Part shown: piece after piece, positions 1-9,013 of the stretch
Layout of the letters: each line of letters opens with the position of its first letter
How positions within the stretch are numbered: the first letter of the stretch is position 1
NCBI RefSeq assembly: GCF_001956585.1
Contig: NZ_MSRR01000034.1
Span: forward strand, 1 to 64,000
Source: Actinomyces naeslundii
GTDB lineage: Bacteria; Actinomycetota; Actinomycetes; Actinomycetales; Actinomycetaceae
Direction of reading: 5' to 3'
DNA: 64,000 nucleotides
Program-made: the position numbers and the translations under genes
Notes under the pieces: model-generated
What the model was told of the DNA's origin: nothing
Database searches by the model: none
Seen by the model: only the letters and a program-made list of their open reading frames with translations

Positions 1-172
1 ACGCTCGGCGCCTGTGGCGGGTGGCTGCGGATGGCGCGGGGCCACAGGCCCGCTTCCGCAACCCGTTTCCACAGGTCCGACGACGTCGGTAGGTGCTACC
101 GCGACCGGACCCGCACCCTGGTGACAGGACCGGTGCCCAGCGGGGGCCGCGCACCAGATCGGAGGAGGCGCC

Positions 173-1117
173 ATGGAGGCAGCCACGCAGGCAAGCGCGT
201 CGACACTCATGCAGGTCGCCCCGGAAACGGGGGAGGAGGCCCTGGCACCGTCGTCGGTGCCGGACGTATCGGTGGGGGTCGCACCCGCCCGTAGAGCTCC
301 CACGGCTCAGGTCCTGGCCATCACCGGTGCCCGTGGGGGCCTGGGGGTCAGCGCCCTGCTGCTGCACCTGGCCTGGGCGCTGAGCCGGGCCGGGAGGCGG
401 GTGGCGATGATGGACCTGGACCCTGCCGGCGGCCTGGACCTCCTGTGCGGGCAGGCCGTGCTGACCGGGCTGCGGTGGGCGGATCTCCCGGTGGAGGAGT
501 CGGCCTTCCGGCCCGGTCACCTGGTCGGGGCGCTGCCCGTGTGGCACGCCATACCGGTGCTCACCGGTGACGTCCGCGGCGGGCCGACGAGCTGCGCGGA
601 CGCGGTTCTGGAGGCGATGCGCGCCGAGCACGACGTCGTCCTGGTGGACCTGCCCCGCGGAACGCCCCCGCCGTCGGAGGCCCGGGTCCTGCTCATGACC
701 GGGCTCGACCTGCGCTCGGCCGTCGCCGCGGAGAGCCTCATCCCGCGGCTGCGCAGTTCTCAGCCGGGCAGCCGCGCCCCAACGGTCCCTGGTGGCCCTA
801 AGGGGGCGACCTCGGGGCCGCGGGTGTGGCTCGTGGTGCGTCACAGGGGCGAGGACGTCGCCGCCGAGGACCTTGAGCTCATCACCGGCTGTCCGGTCCT
901 GGGGCGGGTCCCCACCGACCGGGTCCTGACCAAGCGCCTGGCCCTCGGAGAGGACCCGGTGCGGGCCCGCTCGGCCACCCGGCGCGCCGCCACCGCCCTG
1001 GCACGGGAGCTGCTGGCCCGGGTCCTCGTCGCTGAGCCGTCCGAGCTGTCCGATCCGGTCCCGGCCGGCCGGCGGAGCGTGGGACATGAGCGGGGGAGCG
1101 CACCATGGCCCCGGTGA
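173..1117 (+). CDS. TadZ/CpaE-like septum-site family ATPase
   Basis: 314-residue cytoplasmic protein of the MinD/CpaE superfamily, the form found next to Tad secretion ATPases in actinobacteria. A deviant P-loop TGARGGLGVS spans residues 51-60: the glycine-rich loop is kept but the usual lysines are replaced by R and V, as is common in this branch, so ATP hydrolysis may be weak or absent. The MMDLDPAGGLD segment (about 79-89) matches the switch region of MinD-like proteins. TadZ-type proteins position the Tad machine at a cell site. The start has a good ribosome site (GGAGGAG) 5 nt upstream. Its 3' end overlaps the tadA start by 13 nt, so the two are one operon. Family is clear, exact role inferred. 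Confidence 0.8.
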   Translation: MEAATQASASTLMQVAPETGEEALAPSSVPDVSVGVAPARRAPTAQVLAITGARGGLGVSALLLHLAWALSRAGRRVAMMDLDPAGGLDLLCGQAVLTGLRWADLPVEESAFRPGHLVGALPVWHAIPVLTGDVRGGPTSCADAVLEAMRAEHDVVLVDLPRGTPPPSEARVLLMTGLDLRSAVAAESLIPRLRSSQPGSRAPTVPGGPKGATSGPRVWLVVRHRGEDVAAEDLELITGCPVLGRVPTDRVLTKRLALGEDPVRARSATRRAATALARELLARVLVAEPSELSDPVPAGRRSVGHERGSAPWPR

Positions 1118-2370
1118 ATCTCGATCTCCCCGGCGCCGCTGCCACCCGCGCCGCCCCGGGTCCCGACGGCTCCGAGCTCGCCCGGGTGCGCAGCGCGCTG
1201 GCCCGCGGTGCCGGGATGGACGAGGCCCTCAACGACGCCGCCGACCCCACGACCGGCCAGGTGGGTATGGCCCGCCTCGGTGAGCGGGTGCGCGCCGACG
1301 TCGACGGTGCCGGTCCGCTGCTGCAACCCCTCGTTGAGACCGACGGCGTCACCGACGTCCTCGTCAGCGGTGGTCGCACCTGGATCGACCGGGGACGCGG
1401 CCTCGAGCCCGTCCCCGCAGCCTCCATGGAGGAGCCCCAGGTACGGGCCCTGGCCGTGCGCATGGCCGCCTCCGCCCACAAGCGCCTCGACGACGCCTGC
1501 CCCGTCGTCGACGCGACCCTGCCAGACGGCACCCGTCTCAACGCGGTGCTGCCGCCCCTGAGCGCCGACGGCACCCTCATCAGCCTGCGCACCAAGCGCC
1601 GACGCGGCTTCACCCTGGCCGAGCTCGTTAAGGCCGGCACCATCGCTCCAGGCCTCGACGACGTCCTGATCGCACTGGTGACCGGCCGCGCCAGCTGCCT
1701 GGTCACCGGAGCCACCGGAACCGGCAAGACCACCCTCCTGGCCGCCCTGCTCGGGCTCGTGCCGGAGGACGAGCGCATCGTGTGCATCGAGGAGGCCAGC
1801 GAGCTGCGCCCCGACCACCCCCACGTCGTCCACCTTCAGGAGCGCGGTGCCAATGTCCAGGGCGTCGGCGCGGTCTCCATGACCTCCCTGGTGCGTACCG
1901 CCCTGCGCATGCGCCCCGACCGGATCGTCCTGGGCGAGTGCCGCGGCCCCGAGGTGCGCGATGTCCTCACCGCCCTCAACACCGGGCACGAGGGCGGCTG
2001 GGCCACCCTCCACGCCAACTCGCCCGCCGACGTCCCCGCACGCCTGACCGCCCTGGGAGCGCTCGCGGGACTCGACGAGGCCGCCGTTGCCGCCCAGGCC
2101 GCCAGCGCGCTCGACGCCGTCGTCCACCTGCGCCGGCAGGCAGGCGCCTCCGGGGCGCGGCGGTACATCGCCTCCGTTGGTGTGCTGCGGCGTGAGACGA
2201 CCCCCGCCGGTGCGGTCCTGGTGTGTGAGGAGGCACTGCGCGTGGACGAGGGCGCCCACCTGAGTCCGGGCCCGGCCGCGCCCGCGCTGCGAGAACGGAT
2301 CGGCTCGCATCCCTTCTCCCGCCGTGGTCTCGCAGGCTCGCTCGCCCTGGGGGAGGGCGGGCCGAGATGA
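1105..2370 (+). CDS. tadA: TadA/CpaF-type secretion ATPase
   Basis: 421-residue hexameric ATPase of the type II/IV secretion superfamily that powers Tad pilus assembly at the inner face of the membrane. Visible motifs in order: Walker A GATGTGKTT (202-210), the acidic CIEEASEL stretch near 227-234, Walker B RIVLGECRG (273-281) and the His box with GHEGGWATLHAN (294-305). Residues 1-160 form the usual N-terminal domain. The length is normal for the family. The gene overlaps its upstream neighbour by 13 nt and ends in an ATGA overlap with the tadBC gene, so translation is probably coupled along the three genes. Confidence 0.92.
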   Translation: MAPVNLDLPGAAATRAAPGPDGSELARVRSALARGAGMDEALNDAADPTTGQVGMARLGERVRADVDGAGPLLQPLVETDGVTDVLVSGGRTWIDRGRGLEPVPAASMEEPQVRALAVRMAASAHKRLDDACPVVDATLPDGTRLNAVLPPLSADGTLISLRTKRRRGFTLAELVKAGTIAPGLDDVLIALVTGRASCLVTGATGTGKTTLLAALLGLVPEDERIVCIEEASELRPDHPHVVHLQERGANVQGVGAVSMTSLVRTALRMRPDRIVLGECRGPEVRDVLTALNTGHEGGWATLHANSPADVPARLTALGALAGLDEAAVAAQAASALDAVVHLRRQAGASGARRYIASVGVLRRETTPAGAVLVCEEALRVDEGAHLSPGPAAPALRERIGSHPFSRRGLAGSLALGEGGPR

Positions 2371-3692
2371 TGAGGGCGGCTGCTGTTCTGCTCGTCGGTC
2401 TATCCACGACTGCTGCGATGGGTGATGCCGCGCCTGGCCGGGTGCCCGTACCGGTGGCTGTTCCGGTCAGCGGTCCACCGGGCGCGGGCGCCTGGATCGC
2501 CGCGGTCCTGGTCGCTCTGGCCACCGCCGTGCTCCTGCTGCCGGCCCGCCGTGGGTTACCGCGCGGCTGGGTCACCGATGCCTCCCCGGGCGGTGCCGGT
2601 GCGCGGGCCCCGCAGAGCACTCTCAGCCTTCTGCGCTCCCGGTGGAGGAGCTCACCTGAGCCGGACCTCGGGCTGCTGCTCACCGAGGTTGCCAGCCTCC
2701 TGCGCGCTGGTGCCACCTCACAGAGGGCCTGGACGCGCTCTCTCCAGCGCGCCGGCCTCACCGAGGGCACCGAGCCCGATGACGACGGCGTGCCGCCCGC
2801 GCTCCACGCGCTCGCGGACCTCCAGCACGACTCCTGGCTGCCTCGCCGGCGCGACGGCCACCTGCTCTGGCGCCCGCCTCCTCCGGGGCGGCGGGCCCGG
2901 CAGCGGCGCGCCACGGCCGCCGCGGTACCGGGAGCCATTGCCTCCTGTCGTCTGTCGACCGCTCTGGGGGCGCCCCTGGCCGACATCCTCGAGGCCGTGG
3001 CCGGTGGTGTCGCCGAGTCGGGTCACGCCGAGGCCTCCCGCCGGGCGGCCCTGGCCGGCCCGCGTACCACCGCCCGGCTCCTGGCCTGCCTGCCGGTGGT
3101 CGGCCTGGGGCTGGGAGTGCTCGTGGGCGCCGACCCCACGGCCCTCCTGCTCGATGGCGGGGCCGGCAGCGCCCTGGGTGCACTCGGCGTCATCCTCATG
3201 GTGGTGGGCCACCTGGTCACTCGGCGCTTCGTGCGGGCCGCGACCGCCGACGGCGACGTCGTCGACGAGGCCCTCGTCCTGGACCTGGCCGCATCGGCCC
3301 TGAGCGCCGGGGCCTCGGTGCCCGGGGTGCTGACCGCCCTGGGAGAAGCCCTTCAGGAGGAGAGCGCCGGTGTCGTGGGCCGGGCTCTGCTGCTGGGGGC
3401 CTCGTGGAATGAGGCCTGGTCGGCACCCGATGATGAGCAGTGGCGCCGTCGGCGCAGTCGCCTGGAGTCGTGCCTGCGCCCCGGATGGGAGGACGGTGCC
3501 TCGCCGGTCGCCCTCCTGGAGGCGACGGCGAGGAGCCTGCGGGCAGGACGGCGCGCCCGCGACGAGGAGGCCGCTGAGCGCCTGGCGGTCCGCCTCGTCC
3601 TGCCGCTGGGCGCCTGCCACCTGCCGGCCTTCGTCATCCTGGGGATCGCACCGGTCGTCGCCTCAGTAGGCATGGGCATGCTCACCGGCTGA
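2367..3692 (+). CDS. Fused TadB-TadC secretion platform protein
   Basis: 441-residue polytopic membrane protein made of two T2SSF-type halves. The N-terminal half holds a TadB-like cytoplasmic domain (around 85-215) and two membrane helices near 235-290. The C-terminal half restarts at about residue 300 with VLDLAASALSAGASVPGV, the opening of a TadC protein, and ends in the hydrophobic LPLGACHLPAFVILG segment typical of TadC. TadB and TadC are normally separate proteins of roughly 250-300 and 200 residues; here both lie in one uninterrupted frame. ATGA overlap with tadA. No Flp pilin, TadE or TadF gene follows. The fusion is a direct reading of the frame; assignment of both halves is by family resemblance. 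Confidence 0.75.
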   Translation: MMRAAAVLLVGLSTTAAMGDAAPGRVPVPVAVPVSGPPGAGAWIAAVLVALATAVLLLPARRGLPRGWVTDASPGGAGARAPQSTLSLLRSRWRSSPEPDLGLLLTEVASLLRAGATSQRAWTRSLQRAGLTEGTEPDDDGVPPALHALADLQHDSWLPRRRDGHLLWRPPPPGRRARQRRATAAAVPGAIASCRLSTALGAPLADILEAVAGGVAESGHAEASRRAALAGPRTTARLLACLPVVGLGLGVLVGADPTALLLDGGAGSALGALGVILMVVGHLVTRRFVRAATADGDVVDEALVLDLAASALSAGASVPGVLTALGEALQEESAGVVGRALLLGASWNEAWSAPDDEQWRRRRSRLESCLRPGWEDGASPVALLEATARSLRAGRRARDEEAAERLAVRLVLPLGACHLPAFVILGIAPVVASVGMGMLTG

Positions 3693-3754
3693 GGGGCGCT
3701 GCCCCGCCGGTCCTCTTGTCGTACGGGTGCGCGAACCCCCGACACCCTGGCACG

Positions 3755-4276
3755 ATGGTGAGCATGGCAATGTCGAAGAAGCTCCTGAGCCGCGACGAGG
3801 TCGTGGTACGGCACATGCACACCCACATCAAGGTCCTCCTGTGGCGGTTCGTCGTCGAGATCCTTCTGCTCGTGGTCGGCGTCGTCGCCTCGGTCATGGC
3901 CCCGACCAGCTGGCAGCCCTGGGGCGTCCTGGCGATCTGGGTGGTGGTCCTCGTCCTGAGCGTCCCCCTGCTGCTCGTGCCGTGGCTGCAGTGGTACATG
4001 CATACCTACACCGTCACCACCAAGCGCATCATCACCCGCTCGGGCATCTTCAGTCGCATCGGTCATGACCTGCCCCTGACCCGGATCTCCGACATCCAGC
4101 TGGACAAGGACGTCACCGACCGCTTCTTCGGCTGCGGCACGCTGGCCCTGCAGACCTCCGCCGATGACCCGCTCCTCCTGCACGACGTCCCTCAGGTCGA
4201 GACGGTCCAGGTCGAGATCTCCAACCTGATCTTCGACGACACCCAGGGTGCCATCGACGCCGACCCCCGCAGCTGA
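3755..4276 (+). CDS. PH-domain (YdbS/bPH2-type) membrane protein
   Basis: About 173 residues. Two membrane helices near the N terminus (LLWRFVVEILLLVVGVV and WGVLAIWVVVLVLSVPLL) are followed by a bacterial PH-like domain with the hallmark YTVTTKRIITRSGIFSR and ISDIQLDKDVTDRFFGCGT. Proteins of this family are small inner-membrane proteins of unknown biochemical role. The chosen start has a CACCCT hexamer ending 6 nt upstream, a weak version of the leaderless arrangement seen elsewhere here; ATGs at 3764 and 3770 are alternatives. It stands alone between the Tad genes and a convergent ahpD, with a strong hairpin after the stop. Confidence 0.75.
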   Translation: MVSMAMSKKLLSRDEVVVRHMHTHIKVLLWRFVVEILLLVVGVVASVMAPTSWQPWGVLAIWVVVLVLSVPLLLVPWLQWYMHTYTVTTKRIITRSGIFSRIGHDLPLTRISDIQLDKDVTDRFFGCGTLALQTSADDPLLLHDVPQVETVQVEISNLIFDDTQGAIDADPRS

Positions 4277-4304
4277 GCAGCACGGACGCATAGATACATA
4301 GACA

Positions 4305-4346
4305 GACGGCGGCCGCCCGCTCCCGATGAGGAGCCGGCGGCCGCCG
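4305..4346. terminator. Bidirectional hairpin between convergent genes
   Basis: Perfect 12-bp arms at 4305-4316 and 4335-4346 lie between the PH-domain gene (plus) and ahpD (minus). It very probably terminates both transcripts. Confidence 0.7.
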
Positions 4347-4367
4347 TCGTAGTTCTCAGCCGAAGGG

Positions 4368-4898
4368 TCAGTCGAGGGTCTCGACGACGCTGATGGCCTG
4401 GGCCACGCCGGTCAGGGTGGCGGCGATACGCACGGCCTCCCAGACCTGCTCGGTGCTCAGGCCCTCGCCGCGCACCGTGGCCTCGTGTGCGGTCACGCAC
4501 TTCTCGCAGCCGTTGATCGTGGACACGGCCAGGCTCCACAGCTCGAAGTCGACCTTCTCCACGCCGCCGGAGGTGCCGATGATGTTCATGCGCAGTCCCA
4601 TGCGCTCGTTCTCGTAGGCCGAGCCCAGGAAGTGGCGCGTGCGGTAGGCGACGTTGTTCATCGCCATGATGGAGGCGGAGCCCAGGGCGGCGCCAATGGC
4701 CTCCTCGGACAGGTGGGTACGGGCGTCCTCCATGACCTGGACCAGGACGGACTCGTTGCGGGTCGCGGCGGCCGCGGCCACGAAGGTGCCCCACTGCTGC
4801 TGCTCGGTCAGCGAGGAGGAGCGGGACAGGGTGGACAGGTTGAGGGAGAGGTCCTTGGCCCAGTCAGGCAGGGCGGAGCGCAGGTTGTCGATGCTCAT
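4368..4898 (-). CDS. ahpD: Alkyl hydroperoxide reductase AhpD
   Basis: 176 residues, the usual AhpD length. The thiol active site is [11 protein letters not shown], with Cys131, Cys134, His138 and upstream Glu119, matching the E...CxxC...H relay of mycobacterial AhpD. AhpD passes electrons from lipoamide-linked dehydrogenase components to AhpC. The start at 4898 gives [10 protein letters not shown], the conserved N terminus; the frame stays open further upstream but without family similarity. It lies 53 nt downstream of ahpC on the same strand, so the pair is an ahpC-ahpD operon. Confidence 0.93.
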   Translation of the reverse strand: MSIDNLRSALPDWAKDLSLNLSTLSRSSSLTEQQQWGTFVAAAAATRNESVLVQVMEDARTHLSEEAIGAALGSASIMAMNNVAYRTRHFLGSAYENERMGLRMNIIGTSGGVEKVDFELWSLAVSTINGCEKCVTAHEATVRGEGLSTEQVWEAVRIAATLTGVAQAISVVETLD

Positions 4899-4951
4899 GT
4901 GTTCTCGTTTCGTCGATCGGGTGCTGGAGAGGAAACCGGGGCGTGCGCCCG

Positions 4952-5530
4952 TCAGCTCATCTGGCCCAGGGCGTCGATGGTGGCGGCGCCGGCCTGCCAG
5001 TTGCAGGCGCACAGCTCGTCGGACTGGAGGGCGTCGAGCTGGCGCAGGACCTCCTCGGTGTTGCGGCCCACGGAGTCGGCGGTCACGGAGACCGACTGGA
5101 TGACGTTGTGGGGGTCGATGATGAAGGTGGCGCGGTCGGCCTCACCGGTGGCGCGCTTGATGCCCAGGGCCTCGGTGAGCTCACGGTTGAGGTCGCTGGC
5201 CATGGGGAAGGGCAGGTCCTGGAGCTTGTCATGGCTGCGGCGCCAGGCGTAGTGGGTGTACTCGTTGTCCACGGAGACGCCCACGACCTCGCAGTCGCGG
5301 TCCTTGAAGTCCTGGTAGAGGTCGCCGAAGGCGGCGATCTCGGTGGGGCACACGAAGGTGAAGTCCTTGGGCCAGAAGAAGACGACGCGCCAGGTCCCGG
5401 CGGGAACCTGCGAGGAGACGGTGGTGAAGTAGTCCTCGGGCTTGCTGGCCTCAACCTCCTTGAGGTTGCCGGGAACGACGGCGGTGAGCTCGTAGGCGGG
5501 GAACTGGTCTCCGATGGTGAGAACGGCCAT
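4952..5530 (-). CDS. ahpC: Peroxiredoxin AhpC
   Basis: 192-residue two-Cys peroxiredoxin reducing organic peroxides and H2O2. The peroxidatic cysteine is Cys61 in TFVCPTE; the C terminus carries SDELCACNW with Cys174 and Cys176, the three-cysteine layout of mycobacterial AhpC. The start at 5530 is set by a GGAGG site 6 nt upstream (minus strand). First gene of ahpC-ahpD. No OxyR gene is adjacent: the divergent neighbour is a flavin monooxygenase. A palindrome-rich AT island lies 130-170 nt upstream of the start. Confidence 0.95.
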   Translation of the reverse strand: MAVLTIGDQFPAYELTAVVPGNLKEVEASKPEDYFTTVSSQVPAGTWRVVFFWPKDFTFVCPTEIAAFGDLYQDFKDRDCEVVGVSVDNEYTHYAWRRSHDKLQDLPFPMASDLNRELTEALGIKRATGEADRATFIIDPHNVIQSVSVTADSVGRNTEEVLRQLDALQSDELCACNWQAGAATIDALGQMS

Positions 5531-5657
5531 GGGTGCCTCCTGAATCGTGCGAATCGTGGTGCGCGGTGGTGTGAGCCGGTGCGGGTCGGGCCTGCGGCGA
5601 CCTGCGCGGGGCCGGCGCCGTGCGGCTCCGTCGACCCAACCGTAGGACGAGAAGCCC

Positions 5658-5702
5658 ATAGGTGCAACCAAAACTTCTCCTATGTTTAAGAAGGTATACC
5701 TT
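5658..5702. promoter_or_regulatory. Candidate operator island upstream of ahpC
   Basis: Within a GC-rich gap (5531-5933) this AT-rich stretch holds a perfect 12-bp palindrome AAGGTATACCTT (5691-5702) and an inverted repeat CATAGG...CCTATG (5657-5662 and 5679-5684). ATAG/CTAT half-sites recall OxyR sites, but their order does not fit the canonical tetramer, so no regulator is assigned. The rest of the 403-nt gap shows no gene. Confidence 0.4.
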
Positions 5703-5752
5703 ATCTAGTGACGCTGTGGTGACGCCGGCCAGTCCCGGCCGCGTGAGCCCGA

Positions 5753-5810
5753 ACCGGCCGGGGACCTTCGATGCCGTCGGGGGCGGGGATCCTGTGCCCG
5801 TGCGCGTGAG
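5753..5810. repeat. Dispersed GGGGAC-type repeat, copy A
   Basis: The segment opens with CCGGCCGGGGAC, continues CTTCGATGCCGTCGG and ends near GGGGATCCTGTGCCCG. It resembles sequence around 21780-21870 and 12757-12790. By-eye similarity only. Confidence 0.35.
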
Positions 5811-5933
5811 AGGCCCTCGCTGGGAAGGTGGCGGAATGAGTCGCTGCCTGCTGGTGTTACTCCGGTCATCCGGGCCCGGCCGATCCATCCTGGCCTGGCC
5901 CCACCACCACCGCGCACCAGGTCAGGAGAAGCC

Positions 5934-6986
5934 ATGAGTCCTTGTCTCAGCCGGATCAGCGTCCTGGAGCAGGTTCCCCTGTTCGAAGGGGGAGAGGCCC
6001 GTCGGACTCTGGAGGACCTCGTCCGCTTGGGGCGCGGACTGGAGGAGTCCGGCTACCACCGCCTCTGGCTGGCTGAGCACCACAGCACTGGATCCTTCCT
6101 GTCCTCCGCGCCCGACCTGCTCATGATGCACATCCTGGACGCCACCGGCCGCATCCGGGTGGGCTCGGGTGGTGTCATGGCCATGCACTACGGCTCGCTC
6201 CAGATGGCCGAGCGCTTCGCCACCCTGGCCACCCTCCACCCCGGCCGCGTCGACATGGGCCTGGGCCGCGCCCCCGGCGGCGACATGCGCGCAGCCGGAG
6301 CCCTCAACCAGGGCCGCGTCATCGACCCCGACGCCATCAACACCCTCATCGAGGAGACGGTCGCCCTCCTGCGCGACGACCTGCCGGCCACCCATCACTA
6401 CGCCTCCATCGAGGTCCGGCCCCGTCCGGCCCGGATGCCGGAGGTCTGGCTCCTGGGATCCTCGGGCCAGTCGGCCGCCTGGGCCGGCGCTCACGACCTC
6501 AATTACGCCTACGCCCAGTTCTTCACCGGTCGCCAGCAGGTCGAGATCATGGACCACTACCGCGCCCACCTCCCCGACAACCCGGAGACCCGGGGCGACG
6601 GCGCGCACCACCGCGGCGGCAGCGCCGGCCACGACTCCATCCACGGGGGCCAGACCCTCTCCGCCCTGTGCGTCAGCGCCGCAGCCACCCGCGAGGAGGC
6701 CCGTGAACAGGCCCTTGTGGCCGCCGACGCCCGCTTCAGCCTGCGCACCGGCCGTCCCATGCGCTTCCGTGACCCGGCCACCCTCGACGCTCCCTACCGC
6801 GCCGAGATCGAGCGCTACCTCGAACGCGACACCGCCATCATCGTGGGCACCTACGACGAGGTCGCCCATGCCCTGTCCTCCTTCGCCGAGAACCACGGCA
6901 CCGAGGAGGTCATGCTCGTCAGCTACATCGACGACGTCGAGGTCAAGATCCGCCAGTACGCCGAGCTCGCCTCCCGGCTCCTGTGA
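5934..6986 (+). CDS. LLM-class flavin-dependent oxidoreductase
   Basis: 350-residue bacterial luciferase-like flavin monooxygenase. N-terminal ISVLEQVPLFEGG, the AEHHSTGS strand-loop, RIRVGSGGVMAMHYGSLQMA and GLGRAPGGD are the conserved barrel motifs of the MsnO8-like group; the C terminus carries the usual late barrel helices. Substrate unknown. Start has AGGAGAA 5 nt upstream. Divergent from ahpC across a 403-nt gap, which could mean a shared redox response but does not prove it. Confidence 0.85.
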   Translation: MSPCLSRISVLEQVPLFEGGEARRTLEDLVRLGRGLEESGYHRLWLAEHHSTGSFLSSAPDLLMMHILDATGRIRVGSGGVMAMHYGSLQMAERFATLATLHPGRVDMGLGRAPGGDMRAAGALNQGRVIDPDAINTLIEETVALLRDDLPATHHYASIEVRPRPARMPEVWLLGSSGQSAAWAGAHDLNYAYAQFFTGRQQVEIMDHYRAHLPDNPETRGDGAHHRGGSAGHDSIHGGQTLSALCVSAAATREEAREQALVAADARFSLRTGRPMRFRDPATLDAPYRAEIERYLERDTAIIVGTYDEVAHALSSFAENHGTEEVMLVSYIDDVEVKIRQYAELASRLL

Positions 6987-7058
6987 GTCGGTGCCCGCCG
7001 GCATTCTTCTGCGGCGGGGTGCCCGATGCGATCGGTGCCTCGCGCTACGGTCGGTTTC

Positions 7059-8687
7059 ATGAGCCCCGCGAGCACCCGGTCCGCGTCCGAGCCGTCATCG
7101 TCCTTCCCGCCTCCGGTTGTGACACCCGAGCAGGCGGCGAGCCTGCGGGCGGACCTGTCCAAGTCCGGCTGGGGCGTGGAGGCAGTGGCCACGCTCCTGG
7201 GCGAGGCGGCCGACGCCGCCCTGCGCCGGGAGATCCGCCTGCCCGCCCTGCGCTCCGTGCGCGCCGCCCTGGCCGCCGGGACCGACTCGTCTCCCGTGGC
7301 CGTCCTGACCGCCCTGTTCATGCTCGGTGAGCCGGTCCTCGCCACCGTGCTCGACGCGGCCCTGCCCCGCACCGGAGCGGCGGGTGCGGCCGTCATCGGC
7401 CTGGTCGGCGAGCCCGATGAGGCCGGATACGTCCGCGCCCGCGTCGACCTGCGCCCCCATGAGGCCGTCGACGACGCCGGTGAGATCCGCTGGTGGGTGG
7501 CCTCTGACCTGGGCGAGCTGGTCACCGGCCGGGCCCTGGCCCCCGACCACGTCCTGGGCATCGGCGGCGCCGGCCTCACTCTGGCCGGCCTCACGCCGCG
7601 CACGCGGGTCCGTAGCGCTCTGGACCTGGGCTGCGGCTGCGGCATCCAGACCCTTTACCTCCTGCGGCACGCCGAGCACGTCGTCGCCACCGACATCTCC
7701 GAGCGGGCCCTGGCCTTCACCGCCTTCAACGCGGCCCTGGCCGGCGTGTGCGTTATGGGCGACCCCGATGCCGGCTCCGGGGGCGGAGGCGGTCGACTGG
7801 AGCTTCTGCGAGGCTCCCTCCTGGAGCCAGTGGCCGGCCGGCGCTTCGACCTCATCGCCTCCAACCCGCCCTTCGTCCTGACCCCTCCCGCGGTGCGCGA
7901 GGCCGGTCTGCCCCTCATGGAGTACCGCGATGCCGGCGGCCCCGTCCTGCCGGAGCTCGTCGCCGGGCTGAGGGAGCACCTCGAGCCGGGCGCTGCTGCC
8001 GTCATGCTCGGCAACTGGGAGCACCGTGGTGCTGACTCGTGGCGCGAGGCCGTCGCCACCTGGATCCCCGAAGGGCTCGACGGCTGGGTCATCGAGCGCG
8101 AGGTCCAGGACCCGGTCGAGTACGCCACCATGTGGCTGCGCGACGGCGGCCTGACCTCCGAGCGCGACGCCGAGGGCTTCGACGCCGCCCTGGGGGCATG
8201 GATCGACGACTTCGAGGTACGCGGAGTCCAGGGCGTCGGCTTCGGCTACCTCATCGTCCATCGTCCGCTAAGGCCCCGTGATCCCTGGCGTCTCCTGGAG
8301 GAGGTGACCACCTCCGGTCAGGGGGTCCTGGGGCATCATGTCGCCGAGGTGCTGGAGGTCCGGGAGCGGCTCGCCGGTCTCGACGACGACGCCGTCGCCG
8401 ACCTTCGTCCGGTGCTGGCCCCCGACGTCACCGAGGAGCGCCACCTCATCCCGGGCGCCGCCGAGCCCACAGTCATCCTGCTGCGCCAGGGAGGCGGGCT
8501 GGGGCGTACGATCCGGGCCTCCACCGTGGTGGCCGCCTTGGCCGGGGTCGCTGACGGCGAGTTGAGCGTGGGCCAGATCGCCTCCGCGGTCGTCGCACTG
8601 ACGGGGGAGGACGCCATCGGACTGCGGGCGGAGATGGTTGAGGCGACTCGGCACCTTATTGCCGTGGGCTTCCTCACTATCGATTGA
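7059..8687 (+). CDS. Class I SAM-dependent methyltransferase (NPPF type)
   Basis: 542 residues. The central Rossmann domain has motif I ALDLGCGCGIQ from residue 187, the acidic VVATDIS strand end, and the N-methyltransferase motif NPPF at 269-272, typical of enzymes methylating nucleobase or glutamine nitrogens (RsmC/PrmC-like). An N-terminal helical domain of about 130 residues and a C-terminal extension of about 200 flank it, as in a large actinobacterial methyltransferase group of unknown substrate. Start at 7059 because TACGGT (7046-7051) ends 7 nt before ATG, the leaderless pattern; an in-frame ATG at 7026 lacks a ribosome site. Confidence 0.82.
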   Translation: MSPASTRSASEPSSSFPPPVVTPEQAASLRADLSKSGWGVEAVATLLGEAADAALRREIRLPALRSVRAALAAGTDSSPVAVLTALFMLGEPVLATVLDAALPRTGAAGAAVIGLVGEPDEAGYVRARVDLRPHEAVDDAGEIRWWVASDLGELVTGRALAPDHVLGIGGAGLTLAGLTPRTRVRSALDLGCGCGIQTLYLLRHAEHVVATDISERALAFTAFNAALAGVCVMGDPDAGSGGGGGRLELLRGSLLEPVAGRRFDLIASNPPFVLTPPAVREAGLPLMEYRDAGGPVLPELVAGLREHLEPGAAAVMLGNWEHRGADSWREAVATWIPEGLDGWVIEREVQDPVEYATMWLRDGGLTSERDAEGFDAALGAWIDDFEVRGVQGVGFGYLIVHRPLRPRDPWRLLEEVTTSGQGVLGHHVAEVLEVRERLAGLDDDAVADLRPVLAPDVTEERHLIPGAAEPTVILLRQGGGLGRTIRASTVVAALAGVADGELSVGQIASAVVALTGEDAIGLRAEMVEATRHLIAVGFLTID

Positions 8688-9013
8688 GAATTGCATGCCG
8701 AAAGAAAATCAAAAAGACGTCGGCCTCCGATAAGTGTGTGGTAGGTAAACTCTTTTTTTGAGACCGACGATTCATGTTCACCGCCTCTTCTTAATTGTCG
8801 TGACCTCCTCACTGTTAATGATACGCAACTGCGACACGGGTTGATTGGCGATATTTCGGGGGAAAGTGGTTGCGTCGCGCAATGATGTGCGATTGTTGTT
8901 CTCTGAGGGGCGTCTCGGGTGTCGGGATGGCTGTGAGGGCTCCACATTTCTCAGCAGTCAAGTTTGTGGTGCGTCTCAGTGCTCCCGTCCCTCGTGGTCG
9001 GAATTATATCGGC
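8688..9013. other. AT-rich intergenic stretch before the decayed pilus locus
   Basis: GC falls sharply relative to both sides. A long inverted repeat (arms 8718-8727 and 8760-8769, one mismatch) encloses a T-rich loop. No convincing gene; probably the old promoter region of the pilus operon. Confidence 0.5.

Noticed and set aside
841-2310. 489-codon minus-strand open frame opposite tadA
   Set aside because: Shadow of a GC-rich gene: Gly/Ala/Val/Gln-rich, no motif, no ribosome site, fully overlapped by a gene with catalytic motifs. The same holds for the long antisense frames over topA, the PAS genes, cls and the peptidases.
5658-5683. OxyR binding site at ahpC
   Set aside because: ATAG and CTAT half-sites exist, but their order and spacing do not fit the four-part OxyR consensus; kept only as an unassigned operator.
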